Origin: Ceratopteris richardii
Taxonomy: Eukaryota > Streptophyta > Polypodiopsida > Polypodiales > Pteridaceae
Direction: 5' to 3'
Assembly: GCA_020310875.1 (NCBI GenBank)
Contig: CM035407.1
Coordinates: 194,504,821 to 194,568,820, forward strand
DNA: 64,000 bases
Part shown: in pieces, positions 47,985 to 59,398 of the stretch
How the letters are laid out: each line of letters opens with the position of its first letter
Position numbering within the stretch: position 1 is the stretch's first letter
Notes under the pieces: model-generated
Databases searched by the model: none
What the model was told of the DNA's origin: nothing
The model's input: the letters and a program-made list of their open reading frames with translations, nothing else
Made by a program: the position numbers and the translations under genes

Positions 47985-50900
47985 ATGGCAAACACAGATG
48001 GAATGAGTCAGCTTATGAGCGATAAGCTGGACAAGAACAACTTCCATGCTTGGAGATTCAGAATGACAAATTTCTTGATGGGAAAAGGCTACTGGAAGTA
48101 CATCGAAGGAGAGAATGAAAGTGCTCCGCAGTTACCAGAAAGGAATCGGACTGCAGAACAGTTAAGAGCATATGAGGAATGGAATCAAGGAGCACGAAAG
48201 GTAATGTATTGGCTATTTGTTAGCATACAGGATAGCATGATTGGACACATACAGGATGCCAAGACTCCAAAAGAGGCTTGGAACAGTTTGGTCACTTTGT
48301 AGGAGACCAATACAAAGGCACGGAAATTGCAACTCAAGAACGAGCTGCATACATTGGAGAAAAAGAGCATGTTGGTAAGTGACTACACTCTAAAAATCAA
48401 AAGCATATGTGAGTCACTTGCATCTATTGGCGTGAATGTAGATGATGATGATAAGGTGGAAGTGTGCCTTCGTGGTTTAGGAGCTGCATATAAGCAGTTC
48501 AGAACTTTCATACAGACCAGGGAAAATATTCCGAATTTTACTGATCTGGTATCTATGCTGATTATTGAAGAAAAGAATCTTGGTGAGGACTCAAACTCCC
48601 AAGGAAAGCCCAGTTATGAGCAGGTATTCTACTCTGGCAGAGGAAGAGGCAGAGGTAGAGGTTTTGGAAGTGGAAGAGGAAACAGTAACCAAGACCAAGG
48701 TCAATAACAGAATCATGCAAGAGGAAGAGGACAGTTTCGAGGCAGGGGGAGCCAAAGAGGTCGCAGAAATTTCCAAAGAAATGATTCAGGTAATGATAGT
48801 AAAGGATGCTGGAATTGTGGTAAACCTGGACACTTTGAATGTGATTGCAGGTTAAAGAATCAAAATAACAGAAGGCAGCAAAACAACTATGCATCCACAA
48901 GTGCAGATGATTCTGAGAAGCTGTTTATGGTTCAACATCACATGATGAATACGATGTCTGCTGGTGTTTCAAAATCGAATGATAATGTCTGGTATGTTGA
49001 TTCAGGTGCTTCAAATCACATGACCAGTCATGCAAAATGGTTTAGTAGTTTGCAGAAAATGCCAGTTCCTGGATATGTTGAAAGAGGTGATGATACATCG
49101 CATCCTATTGAGCATACAGGAAACATAGCATTGTCTATGGAGGACGGAAAGGTAAAACATCTCGCTGATATGCTGCATGTTCCAAATATAACAAAGAATC
49201 TGGTTTCTGTTGGACAAATGGTTGACCAGGGATTACAAGTCAGGTTCAATGCTGATGGATTATATGTAGAAGAGTATAAGCAGGATGGACGATTGGTTGC
49301 CAAAGGAAACAAAGTGGGTAGGATGTTCACCTTAAATGTGAAGATTCCTGAAATGAATGCAGCCATGTTTGCAAAAGGTGCAGGAGTTATTGCAGATATA
49401 GAGATATGGCACAAACGGATTGGGCATGCAAACTTGCAAAGGCTGAAACTGATGCAATCAAAGGAGATTATCCATGGACTACCAAATTTCAAAGTTGCAG
49501 AAATGCAAAAGGTATGTGCAGCATGTCAATTTGGTAAACAATCAAGAGCATCATTTCCACATGACAAGCATGTTAGTGAGAATGTACTAGAAGTAGTACA
49601 TACAGATGTTTGGGGTCCAGCAAAGACCACATCTATGGGTGGCTGCAGGTTTTATGTTACTTTCATTGATGACCATACACGCAAAGTATGGGTATATTTC
49701 ATGAAAGAGAAGAGCGAGGTGTTTACTTACTTCCAGAATTTTAAAGTTATGGTGGAAAAGCAAACAGGGAAGTACATTCAGACATTAAGATCTGATGGAG
49801 GAGGTGAATACATGTCAAATAAGTTCAACAGTTTTCTAAAAAATCATGGAATTCGGCGTCAATTTTCATGCAGGTACACACCACAACAGAATGGTGTTGC
49901 TGAACGCAAAAATAGACATATTGCAGAAATAGCAAGAGCCTTAATGGCTGAGAAGAATAAGCCTCATTGTTATTGGGCAGAAGCTGTGCATACTGCTGTA
50001 TACATCATGAACAGAACTTCGACTGCTGCTGTACATCAAGTTACACCTGAAGAGAAGTTTACAGGTAAAAAGCCAAACTTATCACATCTGAAAGTTTTTG
50101 GCTGTATTGCATATGTACATGTTCCAGATGAGTTGAGGACGAAGCTTGATCCGAAAGCAGAAAAATGTGTCTTCATTGGATATTCCCTTGAGCAAAAGGG
50201 GTACAAACTTTATAACCCACTCACACGACAGGTGAAGGTGAGCAGAGATGTGGTATTTGATGAAATGTCAAGCTTCTATGCAGATGTCAAAGAAGGATTG
50301 AATTTTGAACCAAATGACAAAGAAAATGCTGAAAAATCTAGTGCAGAATCTCAAGTTTTGAGTGGACCGGATGCAGCACCAAGCAAGAAATCCAACTCAA
50401 ATCCATGGAGTGGAAGATTGCATGGAAATTTCAGTCCAGCAAATTCATCAAATACATCCAAGAAAGGTAAAGAAAATCTTTCTACTGGTAGTAAAACAGG
50501 TGCAGGTTTTGAAGATGTTGATGGAGATTCAAGTGGTTCAGAAAAGAGTATTGATGAGGAACTTGGATTGCCCTCTGTGAAGACTCCAGGAGTAAGAAGC
50601 GCATATGCAGATGATACAAGGAGAAGTGACCCAGGACCAAGAAGATCTGGGAGGATGCGTAATTCAGTGCAACGATTGACATATGATAGTTACATGGCTC
50701 ACCATTGTGCCTACATGACAAAGGTAATACAAGATGCTGAACCTTCTTGTTTTGAAGATGCAATTGGTAATGCAGATTGGGAAAAAGCTATGGATGAGGA
50801 GATGGCTGCACTTTATCGAGATGATACATGGAAGCTGGTTCCATTGCCGCAAGGAAAGAAACCCATAGGTTGCAAATGGGTTTACAAGGTAAAGCATAAT

Positions 50901-52321
50901 GTTGATGGTAGCATAAGCAGGTATAAAGCACGATTGGTAGCTAAAGCTTATGCACAAACATATGGCATTGATTATGAGGAAACATTCAGCCCTGTAGCTA
51001 AAATGTCTACTGTTAGGACACTTGTTGCATTAGCTACAACAAAAGGATGGACTTTGCATCAGATGGATGTGAAGAATGCTTTCTTACATGGTGAGTTATA
51101 GGAAGAAGTATATATGGACCAGCCACAAGGATATGAAGATTCAAAGCATCCAAAATATGTTTGCAGGTTGCAAAAGGCTTTGTATGGGCTAAAGCAGGCT
51201 CCGCGTGCATGGCATGCAAGGATTGCTGATTACTTAACCAGCATTGGGCTTTCTATGTGTGATGCAGATCACTCACTATATGCTAGGAAGGTTGATGATG
51301 GCATCACTATTGTGGCTATTTATGTTGATGACCTGATTGTAGGTGGTGATAATGAAGAAAGCATCAAAGAGGTAAAGAAACTCCTTATGCAGGAATTCGA
51401 CATGAAAGATCTTGGTGTGCTGCGCTATTCTTGGGCATTGAGTTCATACATACAGAAACAGGTATATGGATGTCGCAAAGGCAACATGCCTTGAATATGC
51501 TGCAAAAATATGGTATGGCTGATTGTAAGCCAATTTCTATGCCATTAGATCAGAATTTGAAATTGGATACTACATCAGGTGAAGCATTGGAAAATGCTAC
51601 TATGTACAGGAAAATTGTGGGAAGTCTTATATATCTCACAATTACAAGGCTTGATCTAAGTTATACTGTTGGACTTGAAAGTCAGTTTATGCAGGTTCCC
51701 AGGATGCCACATTTGGATGCTCTGAGGCACACTCTACGTTATGTGAGTGCTACTTTGGATTATGCATTGTTTTATGAAGCTGGTGTAGATTTGCAGGTTC
51801 ATGGATACACCGATGCAGATTGGGCTGGTAGTACTCCAGATAGAAGATCTACTAGTGGCTTTCTTTTCTCACTTGGAGGTGCAGCTATTACATGGAGCAG
51901 TAAGAAGCAACCCACTGTTGCTTTGTCGAGTACAGAGGCTGAGTATAGAGGTGCTGCAATGGCAGCATGTGAGGCATCATGGTTGGAGATGTTACTTGTA
52001 GATTTAGGTGTGGAAGTGCAAAAGCCTATCACTATCTATTGTGATAATCTTAGCAGCATACAGTTAGCACGGAACCCTGTTTTCCATGCTACAACAAAGC
52101 ATATCGAGGTACATTATCACTTCATCAGAGAGAGGGTATTAGCAGGTGATATTGATCTTGTTTATGTAAGAACAGATGAGGAGGTTGTTGATATTTTCAC
52201 CAAAGCACTTGGAGCTGAGAAGTTGAAGAAGTTTCGGAAGATGCTTGGATTACAGGATATGGCGTTGAGCTTGAGGGGGAGTGTTGAGATATCAAGCTCA
52301 ACATGTGATGATCCAGGATGA
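47985..52321 (+). pseudogene. Copia-4 gag-pol polyprotein (three stops, one frameshift)
   Basis: One frame carries the whole polyprotein up to RT, with only three nonsense codons: TAG 48300-48302 in gag, TAA 48705-48707 in the Gly/Arg-rich gag tail and TAG 51099-51101 in RT. All three fit C-to-T change of a Gln codon. Domains in order: UBN2-type gag; CCHC knuckle CWNCGKPGHFECDC (48806-48847); protease DSGASNH (about 48996); GAG-pre-integrase IWHKRIGH (about 49405); integrase HTDVWGP, SDGGGEY, PQQNGVAERKN (49600-49920); RT CKWVYKVK and YVDD (51321-51332); RNase H DADWAGS, SSTEAEY, YCDNLSS. A one-base loss near 51427 shifts the frame just before the FLGIEF motif. The last frame reads through the polypurine tract and about 40 bases into the 3' LTR. 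The ATG at 47985 lies about 330 bp after the primer site. Confidence 0.93.
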
Positions 52322-52659
52322 CACGTACAAGTTTTTCGTTTCTCTGACATGTATAGTGGTCATGCCGGTATATGTCAAGGATACTTCATTGAGCTTTATT
52401 AGATTTATCTATCGAGAGTGATGGCACATTTGTTTCTTGCCAGCTCACTCATTCGTGGACATTAGGTTTTTCCTTATGTACTGGTCTTTATATATTGCAC
52501 TGGTTGTATTCTTGTTTTTTAGGTCATTCTTGTACATTCCTTTTATGTAATAGAAGAAGAAGAAGAAGATACTTCTTCCTTGCCTCAATCTGTGTGTGTG
52601 CTTCTCCTTGAGAGTGAGTCTGTGTGTGAGCTCTCTTCCTTATCTCCTTCCTCGTGACA
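52282..52659 (+). repeat. Copia-4 3' LTR
   Basis: 378 bp with about eight substitutions and a few short indels relative to the 5' LTR. Followed by AATGG. Confidence 0.92.
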
Positions 52660-52989
52660 AATGGGACTAGTGCCCATGGGACTAACCCCCTGAATCCACA
52701 AAGCAAAGGTAGAGCTTGCACGTCTAGAGAGTGTTACAAAGGAGGTTAACAACCCTCCTGTCCCCCTCATGCAAGGCCCACTTGGGTGTAAGCTTGTTTT
52801 TCTCAATGAGAAGCACTTTATGATGCCTAAAAGGTGGGGAACTCTTACAGTTGGAAATTCTTTTCCCAAGGAGGAATAGCAACTTCTCAATCAACCACTC
52901 TTTAGGAGGGTGTCCAAAATTGCTCGCACACTGCTCCCTCCAAATCTTCTAGAGGATTTCCCCTCTTATAGCATTCCACAATGGCATTG

Positions 52990-55900
52990 AGCAGCTAATT
53001 GCTTTGCCTAACAGCACTTGCTTCTAGGTGTTTTGTTTTTGCAGCCTCAAAATATTCCCAAGGGTCCACCATGGCAAAAGAGACTTGGGGCAAATGAAGA
53101 AGATGTGTCCTAAATCCTTGATGCTATGGCGGCATTGCTTGCACCACGACAAAACTCCACAAATTTTGTTAGCCTTTAGGTTGGTTGAGATACCATGGTG
53201 GAGAATTTTCCACATGAGAACTGTTTTTTTGATCTCGATGAGGGGATGCCAGATAGACATGAACTTCATATCCCAATGTAGCCTTGTCTAAGTGAGGTAC
53301 CACTTCTTGTTAAGCATGGTATGATAGTCCATGTTCACCTTGATTCTAGGAATTTTGGATAGGTGATTGTTATTGTGCCACATAAGACCCTCATGGCACG
53401 ACGAATCATGTCCAATGAGGAGTCAGGTTTTTGAACGTTCCCAAGCGACGCATCTGCTCTAGTGAGAGTCCATTCTTCGTAGTTCACTCTTCTTTCAGGG
53501 TCTATGTCCTCAAATATGATCCATTGGTTAGTTTCTTGTTTCCAGAGGTATTTCCAATGTTTGAAACCCTTATTCAAGAGTCCCTAAGCATTTTGGAGGT
53601 TCCAAGAAGCTACACCCTTGATGCATGAGATTCAAAACCATATTGAGTCATTTTTTCTCATATTCACCGCCCATTTCCAATATTCTCTTACTCTAACAAA
53701 TTGTTTGAACTTGTTCCAACTCTTCGACAAGGAGCGCAAAAGTTCGCGCCTTTAGGGGAAACCAAAATTGGGGAGAATAAAAGGGTAAGGAGATCCAGGT
53801 CCTTCCAACTAGGGAGGCCCACCAACGTAATCATGTTCTTGATGTTCTTGAAAATGAGCTTGGCCCAAGAGGTCTCACAATTGCACCAAGCCTTGATGAT
53901 CCACTTTGTAGCCAACTTCTTAGCCATGCCTTCAATATCCATAATGCCCAGACCCCCATAACCCTTTTGGCTCATGTAGGTAGAAAATTTAAATTTGGGA
54001 ACCCCTCTTCTATTGTGATCCCCCGTCCAAAGAAAGTTTCTGCAGATTCTTTCCAATTTGCTAAGTTCTTGATCTTTCAGTCTCTAGCAATAGAGAAAGT
54101 AGATGGGTTGAGGATATGAGGAAGGTATTAATTAACATGGCACGGCCCGCAAGATTGATTTGCATGCCCTTCCAATACGCAAACTTGTTGTCTAGTTCGG
54201 AAAGGACCCAATTCCATTGCTGATCCATTGAGACACCAAAGTCCATCTGAATACCGAGTAAGCAGAACACCTGGATAATTTGGCAACCATGGTCAACGAG
54301 AAGTTGGGGTGATGGTCCGATGATGGCCCAAGAAGAGGTTTTGGAGTGGTTGATTTTGGAACCGGAAACTTCACAAAAAGTGTCAAGGAACCCCCAAAAG
54401 GCTTCAATGGTAGTCAAATCATTACGCACAAATGCATTCATGCCATCTGCAAAAACTCTCATGATCATCTAACCATGGTTGAGAGGTAGAGACAGACGTT
54501 TAATATGATCCATTTCCATGTGATGTTGCACAAGAAAACGAAGCCCTTCCGTGGAAATGATAAAGAGAAGAGGGGCCAATGGGTATCCTTGCCTAATAGA
54601 TCATTTTAATCTGATCGCCTTCAATAACTGGCCATTGATATTTATTTGCATCTATGCATTCCCCAGCAAGGTAGCCGTCATCTTAGTGAATTTCTAACTA
54701 TAGTCAAGCTCTTTAACAGATTGAAGAACAAAGTCCCATTCTAGCCTGTCGTAGGCTTTGTTGAAGTCAATTTTAAGGAATACTACGTCTTCCTCGGACT
54801 CTTCAGCAAAACCAAGACCTTCCTTGATATCTATAATAGCTTCTAGTATCGCTCTACCCTTGATGAATCCTTTTTGGTCCTTGCTAAGCCACCTCTTCAA
54901 GTGATAAGAAATTCTATTGGAAATTACTTTCGTAAGAAACTTGTACCCTTTTTGAAACATCATGATTGGGCACCAGTTTTCAATCCTATTCTTGTTACCC
55001 TTTTTGTGGATAATCTTGATGATACCATTGTTTAGGAATTTGGGAAGGGCACAAAAAACTAAAGCCTCTTGCGAAATCAAGCATAGCGGGGTGGCCACCA
55101 CTAGTCTGAAAGACTTTAAAAATTCATTTGTGAGGCCGTCAGGACCCGAGCTTTTCCCATTGGGGAGCGTATTGATAACTTTGAGAATCTCATTATCTGA
55201 AATGGGTGCATCAAGGAGAGACTTCAAGTTATGCGGTATTCTCAAGGGGGAGACTCTTGAGATGGTCGCCATGAAATCCCTCCTATGGGGAGAAAGAGGC
55301 ATCAAAACCCCCACGAGTTGAGTAAAATGGTCGACAATGATAGCCCTATTTTCTTCTTCCGTTTTGCATTTGACCCCATTGCTACCTATCAAGAAGGGAA
55401 TAGTGTCCCCATATTGCTTCCTCTTGAGGATGCCACACATCTCTTTAGTTGGCTTGTCAACCTTGCCCACCCACCAATCTTTAAAGTATACTTGCAAGTT
55501 TTTCCTTTAAAGTTCTTCCTTGTATCTCAACATTCCTTTGATTTTCCGTAGTCCCATCTGGTATTGGTAGTTTCCTTTGTTCACTTCCTCCTCAAGGCGT
55601 GAGAACCTTCGATAGAGCTTCTCTCTCTGCCTTTGCCGAACATGAAAGCATCTTGTGGGTCCTCACCAGAATTTGATGAATCTTCTCAACCGGAGCCCTC
55701 CAACATTTGGCCGATGAGGTGGCATTGGGGAATGCCGCGTTCCATACCAAGGCAATTTCCTGATGGACAGAGGGGAGGGAGAAAGACATTGGGCAAGCAT
55801 GAAACCAAGGTGCTTTTTTGAATTTGGCTATCAGCTTGAAAGTGAGAATAATAGGGTAGTGGTCCGATATGGCGAGGTCCATATGTTGCAAGATGTTGGG

Positions 55901-56530
55901 CTGGTCCCATTGATAGATAATGGTCTATGCAATATAGCTTCTATCAAGTCTTGCTTTCCTCAAGTCATCCCCAGATTGGAGGTTCGACAAAGAGAAGCCA
56001 TTCATATCTTTGATCTCCACTAGGTCCTAGTGGAGCTTGATTTTATCCCAGATATCTTTCTCTTGACCATCAATGGTGCACCCCTTGTTGTCCCACCAAT
56101 CCTAAGAGTCTTCCATCATGTTAAAGTCCCGACAAAGCATCACATTGTGGGAAACTGAATCGAAAGAGTACCAAGTGTGAATATGCTCTGATGCTCTGTT
56201 TGGGGAATACATGGAGACCACCATGAACTGGAAGGGCCCTCTGAAGGAGGCACGTATCCAATGATGCTTACGATCCTTGTAGTAGTTGACAAGTCTACCT
56301 AACCAAAATTTCTTTATTCCAATAGTTGTGCGCTCGGCCCCCCTGGGGTGAGAAGTGGCAACCTAGACATGGGCTGAAGAGATGCGTTTGATTGGTTTTT
56401 GAAGGTCCTCTCCATCAATTTTGATCTCTTGAATACATATGAAATCTGGGTTTAGGCTATTTTCTAGACACTGCTATCCAATAATAGCCGCTCTTGAGGG
56501 GTCACCCAACCCCTCTAACATTGAATGATA
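52990..56530 (-). pseudogene. LINE-2 ORF2 (EEP endonuclease - RT - zf-RVT), inactive
   Basis: Minus strand. Endonuclease (about 55640-56530): CIQEIKI near 56430, then a DFN motif read as RDFN near 56130, and SDHYPI at about 55867, the catalytic His block. RT (about 54060-55500): a 267-codon frame 54694-55497 holds PNGKSSGPDGLTNEF, KKGNKNRIENW, QKGFIKGRAI and FLKIDFNKAYDRLEWDF. After an in-frame stop, YPLAPLLFIISTEGL follows. The catalytic F/Y-x-D-D box reads FADG (54442-54453), so the second Asp is lost. The C-terminal region (53024-54056) keeps GKLWTGD-like and CKQCRHSIKDLGHIFFICP, a zf-RVT knuckle. Frameshifts occur near 54470 and 54060 and between later segments. It would nick target DNA and copy LINE RNA, but this copy cannot. 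Confidence 0.8.
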
Positions 56531-56726
56531 TGATAATCATTATCGTTGGATACCCTCTTTGCAGAGACGGGCCTTATCTTTTTTCTTCTTGGGTTCATCT
56601 TTTTTCCTCAAGCACGAGAGATCCTGTCCATCAAATCTTACCCTTAAGGGGATTCTTCCATGGAATTTCCAATGGTTGTTTCCCCTTATGAGTCACCTTT
56701 TGTGGTAATGAATTTAGCACTTTTTT

Positions 56727-57010
56727 CTAGAGTGTTGATCCAATGATGGAGCTCTCACTATGTGGGTTGTCTTCATTAATGGTTGTGAAACCTTCCTCTT
56801 TACTAGTGGTATATCCCTCTTGGTTATCCTCTTGGTTATCTTCTTTGTTGGTGATAGTTTGTAAGGTTTTATCTTTGGTGTCTACTTTCAAAAAATTCCT
56901 TCCTAGAAAGTCCAACTCATTGATCTTCTTTTCGAGGTTGTAGTACAAATTATTTAGAGAAGCCACCATCATGGTGTTCCTCTTAGAGGACCCCCAAGGG
57001 CTTCTTTTCC
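56727..57010 (-). pseudogene. Upstream ORF fragment of LINE-2
   Basis: An 81-codon minus-strand frame (56727-56972) with a short coiled-coil-like start (NNLYYNLEKKINELDFLGRN) and an Asn/Glu/Asp-rich tail. It lies just before the endonuclease, where LINE ORF1 or a linker would end. No RNA-binding domain is visible, so the assignment rests on position. Confidence 0.4.
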
Positions 57011-57299
57011 TTCTCTAGGATAGACTCAGATGGGCAACAACCTATGTTCATCTTATGAAATGAAAGTACATTAATTAAATGTAAAATATTTATAAAACAT
57101 ATGAGAATTATGAATCACAAGTATATAAACTATTTGCAAACCATCTATTGAGGAAATGATTCCTAAAGACATAGTTGTCTGCAAAAATACTACCATGTCT
57201 ATATGGTATGTAAGTTCTTCGCTTATTTCCCTCTATCATACAATATCTCCTGTTATATTAATCTCAAACAAAAAAAAGCATCAGTATACAAAAAAAAAT

Positions 57300-57690
57300 T
57301 CAATTTATAAACACGCATACACACATATATACACTTACACATACATACATACACTTACACATACATACATACACTTACACATACACTTACACATACACTT
57401 ACACATACATATACACATACACATACACATACACGTGCATAAACATACACACACATACACACAAATACACACACATACACACATACACACATACACATAC
57501 ATACACATATATAGACATACACAAAAATACACATACACACACACACAAATACATGCATACACACACATACATAACACACTTACATAACACACAAACATAC
57601 ACATACACATATATACACACACATACACACAAATGCATACACATACACACACATATACATACATACATACATATGTCAAAGAATTATGAT
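57300..57690. repeat. CACATA-type microsatellite array
   Basis: About 390 bp of ACACAT/ACATAC words, similar to 45552-46325. Overlapping frames are artefacts. Confidence 0.95.
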
Positions 57691-57824
57691 TTTCTATGTG
57701 TATTTATATGTCAAGATGTCTATCGATGTATATGTGAATATGTCTGTATGTGTAAATCTGTACATGTGAATGTGTATGTATATAAATAGTCAGCTTATTA
57801 ATATCTAGTATCCTTTTTTTCTAC

Positions 57825-58240
57825 ACAATCAGATTATGATCAATCAGAGGGAATTCCACCAACGTCTCCTAACCATGCAAGGACTACTTACTGTAAGTAT
57901 ATCAAACTTTTTAATTCTAATATTTGATAAATACATACATGATTAATGTATTTTTTTATTGTTATATTATAATCAAATTCGAATTAGTCAAGGGGTATTC
58001 CACCACCTCATACCCATGCAATGACTTCACATGTGTCGTCCGATGGGAATTATGATGAATTTTACTATCAAGTTCATATTATAGGTTGGTGTAATGACTG
58101 TGATGGCATGTATCAAAGACCACAATTGCAATGTATTAAACATAAGGTAGATTATGGTAATTTTGAGCATGCACCACCACATGATCAACATGATGGTCCC
58201 CGCCTGCCCAAGGATTTCTCCAAGGCTGATGACTAAGGCA
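57825..58240 (+). pseudogene. Exon-like fragments, unrecognised
   Basis: A stretch encoding DYDQSEGIPPTSPNHARTTY ends at a donor-like CTGTAAGTAT (57890-57899). A second stretch repeats the theme (SRGIPPPHTHAM) and stays open to a TGA/TAA region near 58234, encoding HIIGWCNDCDGMYQR...PPHDQHDGPR. The two start sites are a partial duplication of each other. I do not recognise the protein. Confidence 0.3.
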
Positions 58241-58337
58241 GCGACCAAGGCACACCTTATCATCGGAGTCACCGAAGTCACGGTTGGTGCCATTGGTTGC
58301 GCATGAGGGAGGACCTCAATGATCAAGAAAGACAGAG

Positions 58338-58440
58338 GTTCGGTACTTCTTAGGAGGTCACCCATCCTAGTACTATTCCCCCTAAAGCTCGCTTAAATGT
58401 CAATCTCCTACTGCTAAGGTACACTCTTGTGGTGTTTGAA
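58338..58440 (-). ncRNA. 5S-rRNA-like segment (pseudogene or Cassandra-type LTR piece)
   Basis: On the minus strand TTAAGCG.GCTT...GG..A.AGTACTAGGATGGGTGACCTCCT (within 58350-58396) matches the 3' half of plant 5S rRNA, including the internal control region: box A-like TTAAGCG, the intermediate element and box C GGATGGGTGACCTCC. The 5' half (about 58397-58440) is only weakly similar, so it is not a functional 5S gene. Alternatives are the 5S-bearing LTR of a Cassandra-type TRIM element, a 5S-derived SINE, or a dispersed 5S pseudogene. I found no TG...CA LTR ends or primer site next to it. Confidence 0.7.
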
Positions 58441-58449
58441 AAAGGGGAA

Positions 58450-59395
58450 AGACTAAGTTTAACATTAGCTTGAACATGTTTTGGGCCCTCAAAGGTTCAG
58501 TCTTTGCTCTCAAAGCCTATTTTGAAGCATTTTTGGGGTGATTTTTGGAGTCATTTTGGGGTAATTTCACGCGTAGTTCTCATTAGACAGGTTCAAGAAC
58601 ATCACAAAGAGTACTCTTTTTCACTTCTATGATAGTAAATATTCATCTTTTGGGCAAAGGGCTGTATTTTCAGCCATTCTAGTAAATCTACAAGTTTCTT
58701 GAAACATTTTGAGTTGTGGTGGGAGCAGCCACTACAAATTTATGCATGTTTTTTGCCTAAAGAAAAGAGTTGACAAACACTTGCATGTGTTGTTGGCTAG
58801 TATTTGGGTTGATATCACTTATGTATGTTCATGTGATCATTGATATAGCAGTTACATTTGTTGCATAAAGCCTTTTACATTTGATAAAGAGGGTCATGGT
58901 GAGGTTTTCTTAACTCGGAGACCCCAGCTGTCGATCTCTCTTCAATGATACAGGTGGAAGACTTACACAGCCTCACCATAGGAGATGTATGATGGTTGTT
59001 CATAGGTGCTCGATAAACCTTGTTGGCTTCTTTCGGGTAACTGATTATATGCAGCGAAGTCAGTGATTCACTATGCAAGTTAACATGTCGGTAATTCAAG
59101 TTTAATGGGATTTTGACATTGCTCATATGCTCATTTTATAGAGGATACTCCGGAAATTTGTTTTCAAAATGTTTTGGTTTTGTCAACTACATAATGGTCA
59201 ATTTACTCCTTTGATACACTTATTGGTGTGAGCACATTTATTCTCACATAATCCCTTTGGTTGATCATTACAGTTCATTAATTCATTTTTCTAGGAAGAT
59301 TGAATCTGACACTTGGTCATCCTTTTTGAGCTTAAGTGGTGTTTGGATTCATTATAGCTCCATTATCATTCTATTTAGTTCTCTATCATCATGGC
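58450..59395. other. Non-coding stretch, no recognised feature
   Basis: No frame or repeat of note. Sequence upstream of the next relic shows no recognisable LTR or primer site. Confidence 0.5.
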
Positions 59396-59398
59396 ATC

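Larger units (their letters stand above)
47263..52659 (+). mobile_element. Copia-4: Ty1/copia element with decayed gag-pol
   Basis: 5397 bp, LTRs 47263-47638 (376 bp) and 52282-52659 (378 bp), about 98% identical by eye. Target duplication AATGG (47258-47262, 52660-52664). Primer site TGGTATCAGAGCC at 47639-47651 and polypurine tract TTGAGGGGGAG at 52271-52281. The family differs from Copia-1/2: shorter LTRs and a different gag and integrase. It sits between the exon-like remnants on the left and the large LINE on the right. Confidence 0.95.
52680..57010 (-). mobile_element. LINE-2: L1-type non-LTR retrotransposon, decayed
   Basis: About 4.3 kb read on the minus strand, with endonuclease, RT and C-terminal zinc-knuckle domains in the usual order and a partial upstream ORF. 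No poly-A end or target duplication could be fixed. The left (3') end abuts Copia-4, which may have inserted into its 3' flank. Boundaries are approximate. Confidence 0.75.

Noticed and set aside
58338-58440. Functional 5S rRNA gene
   Set aside because: Only the 3' half aligns well. The 5' half is too diverged to fold as 5S rRNA and no tandem 5S units surround it.
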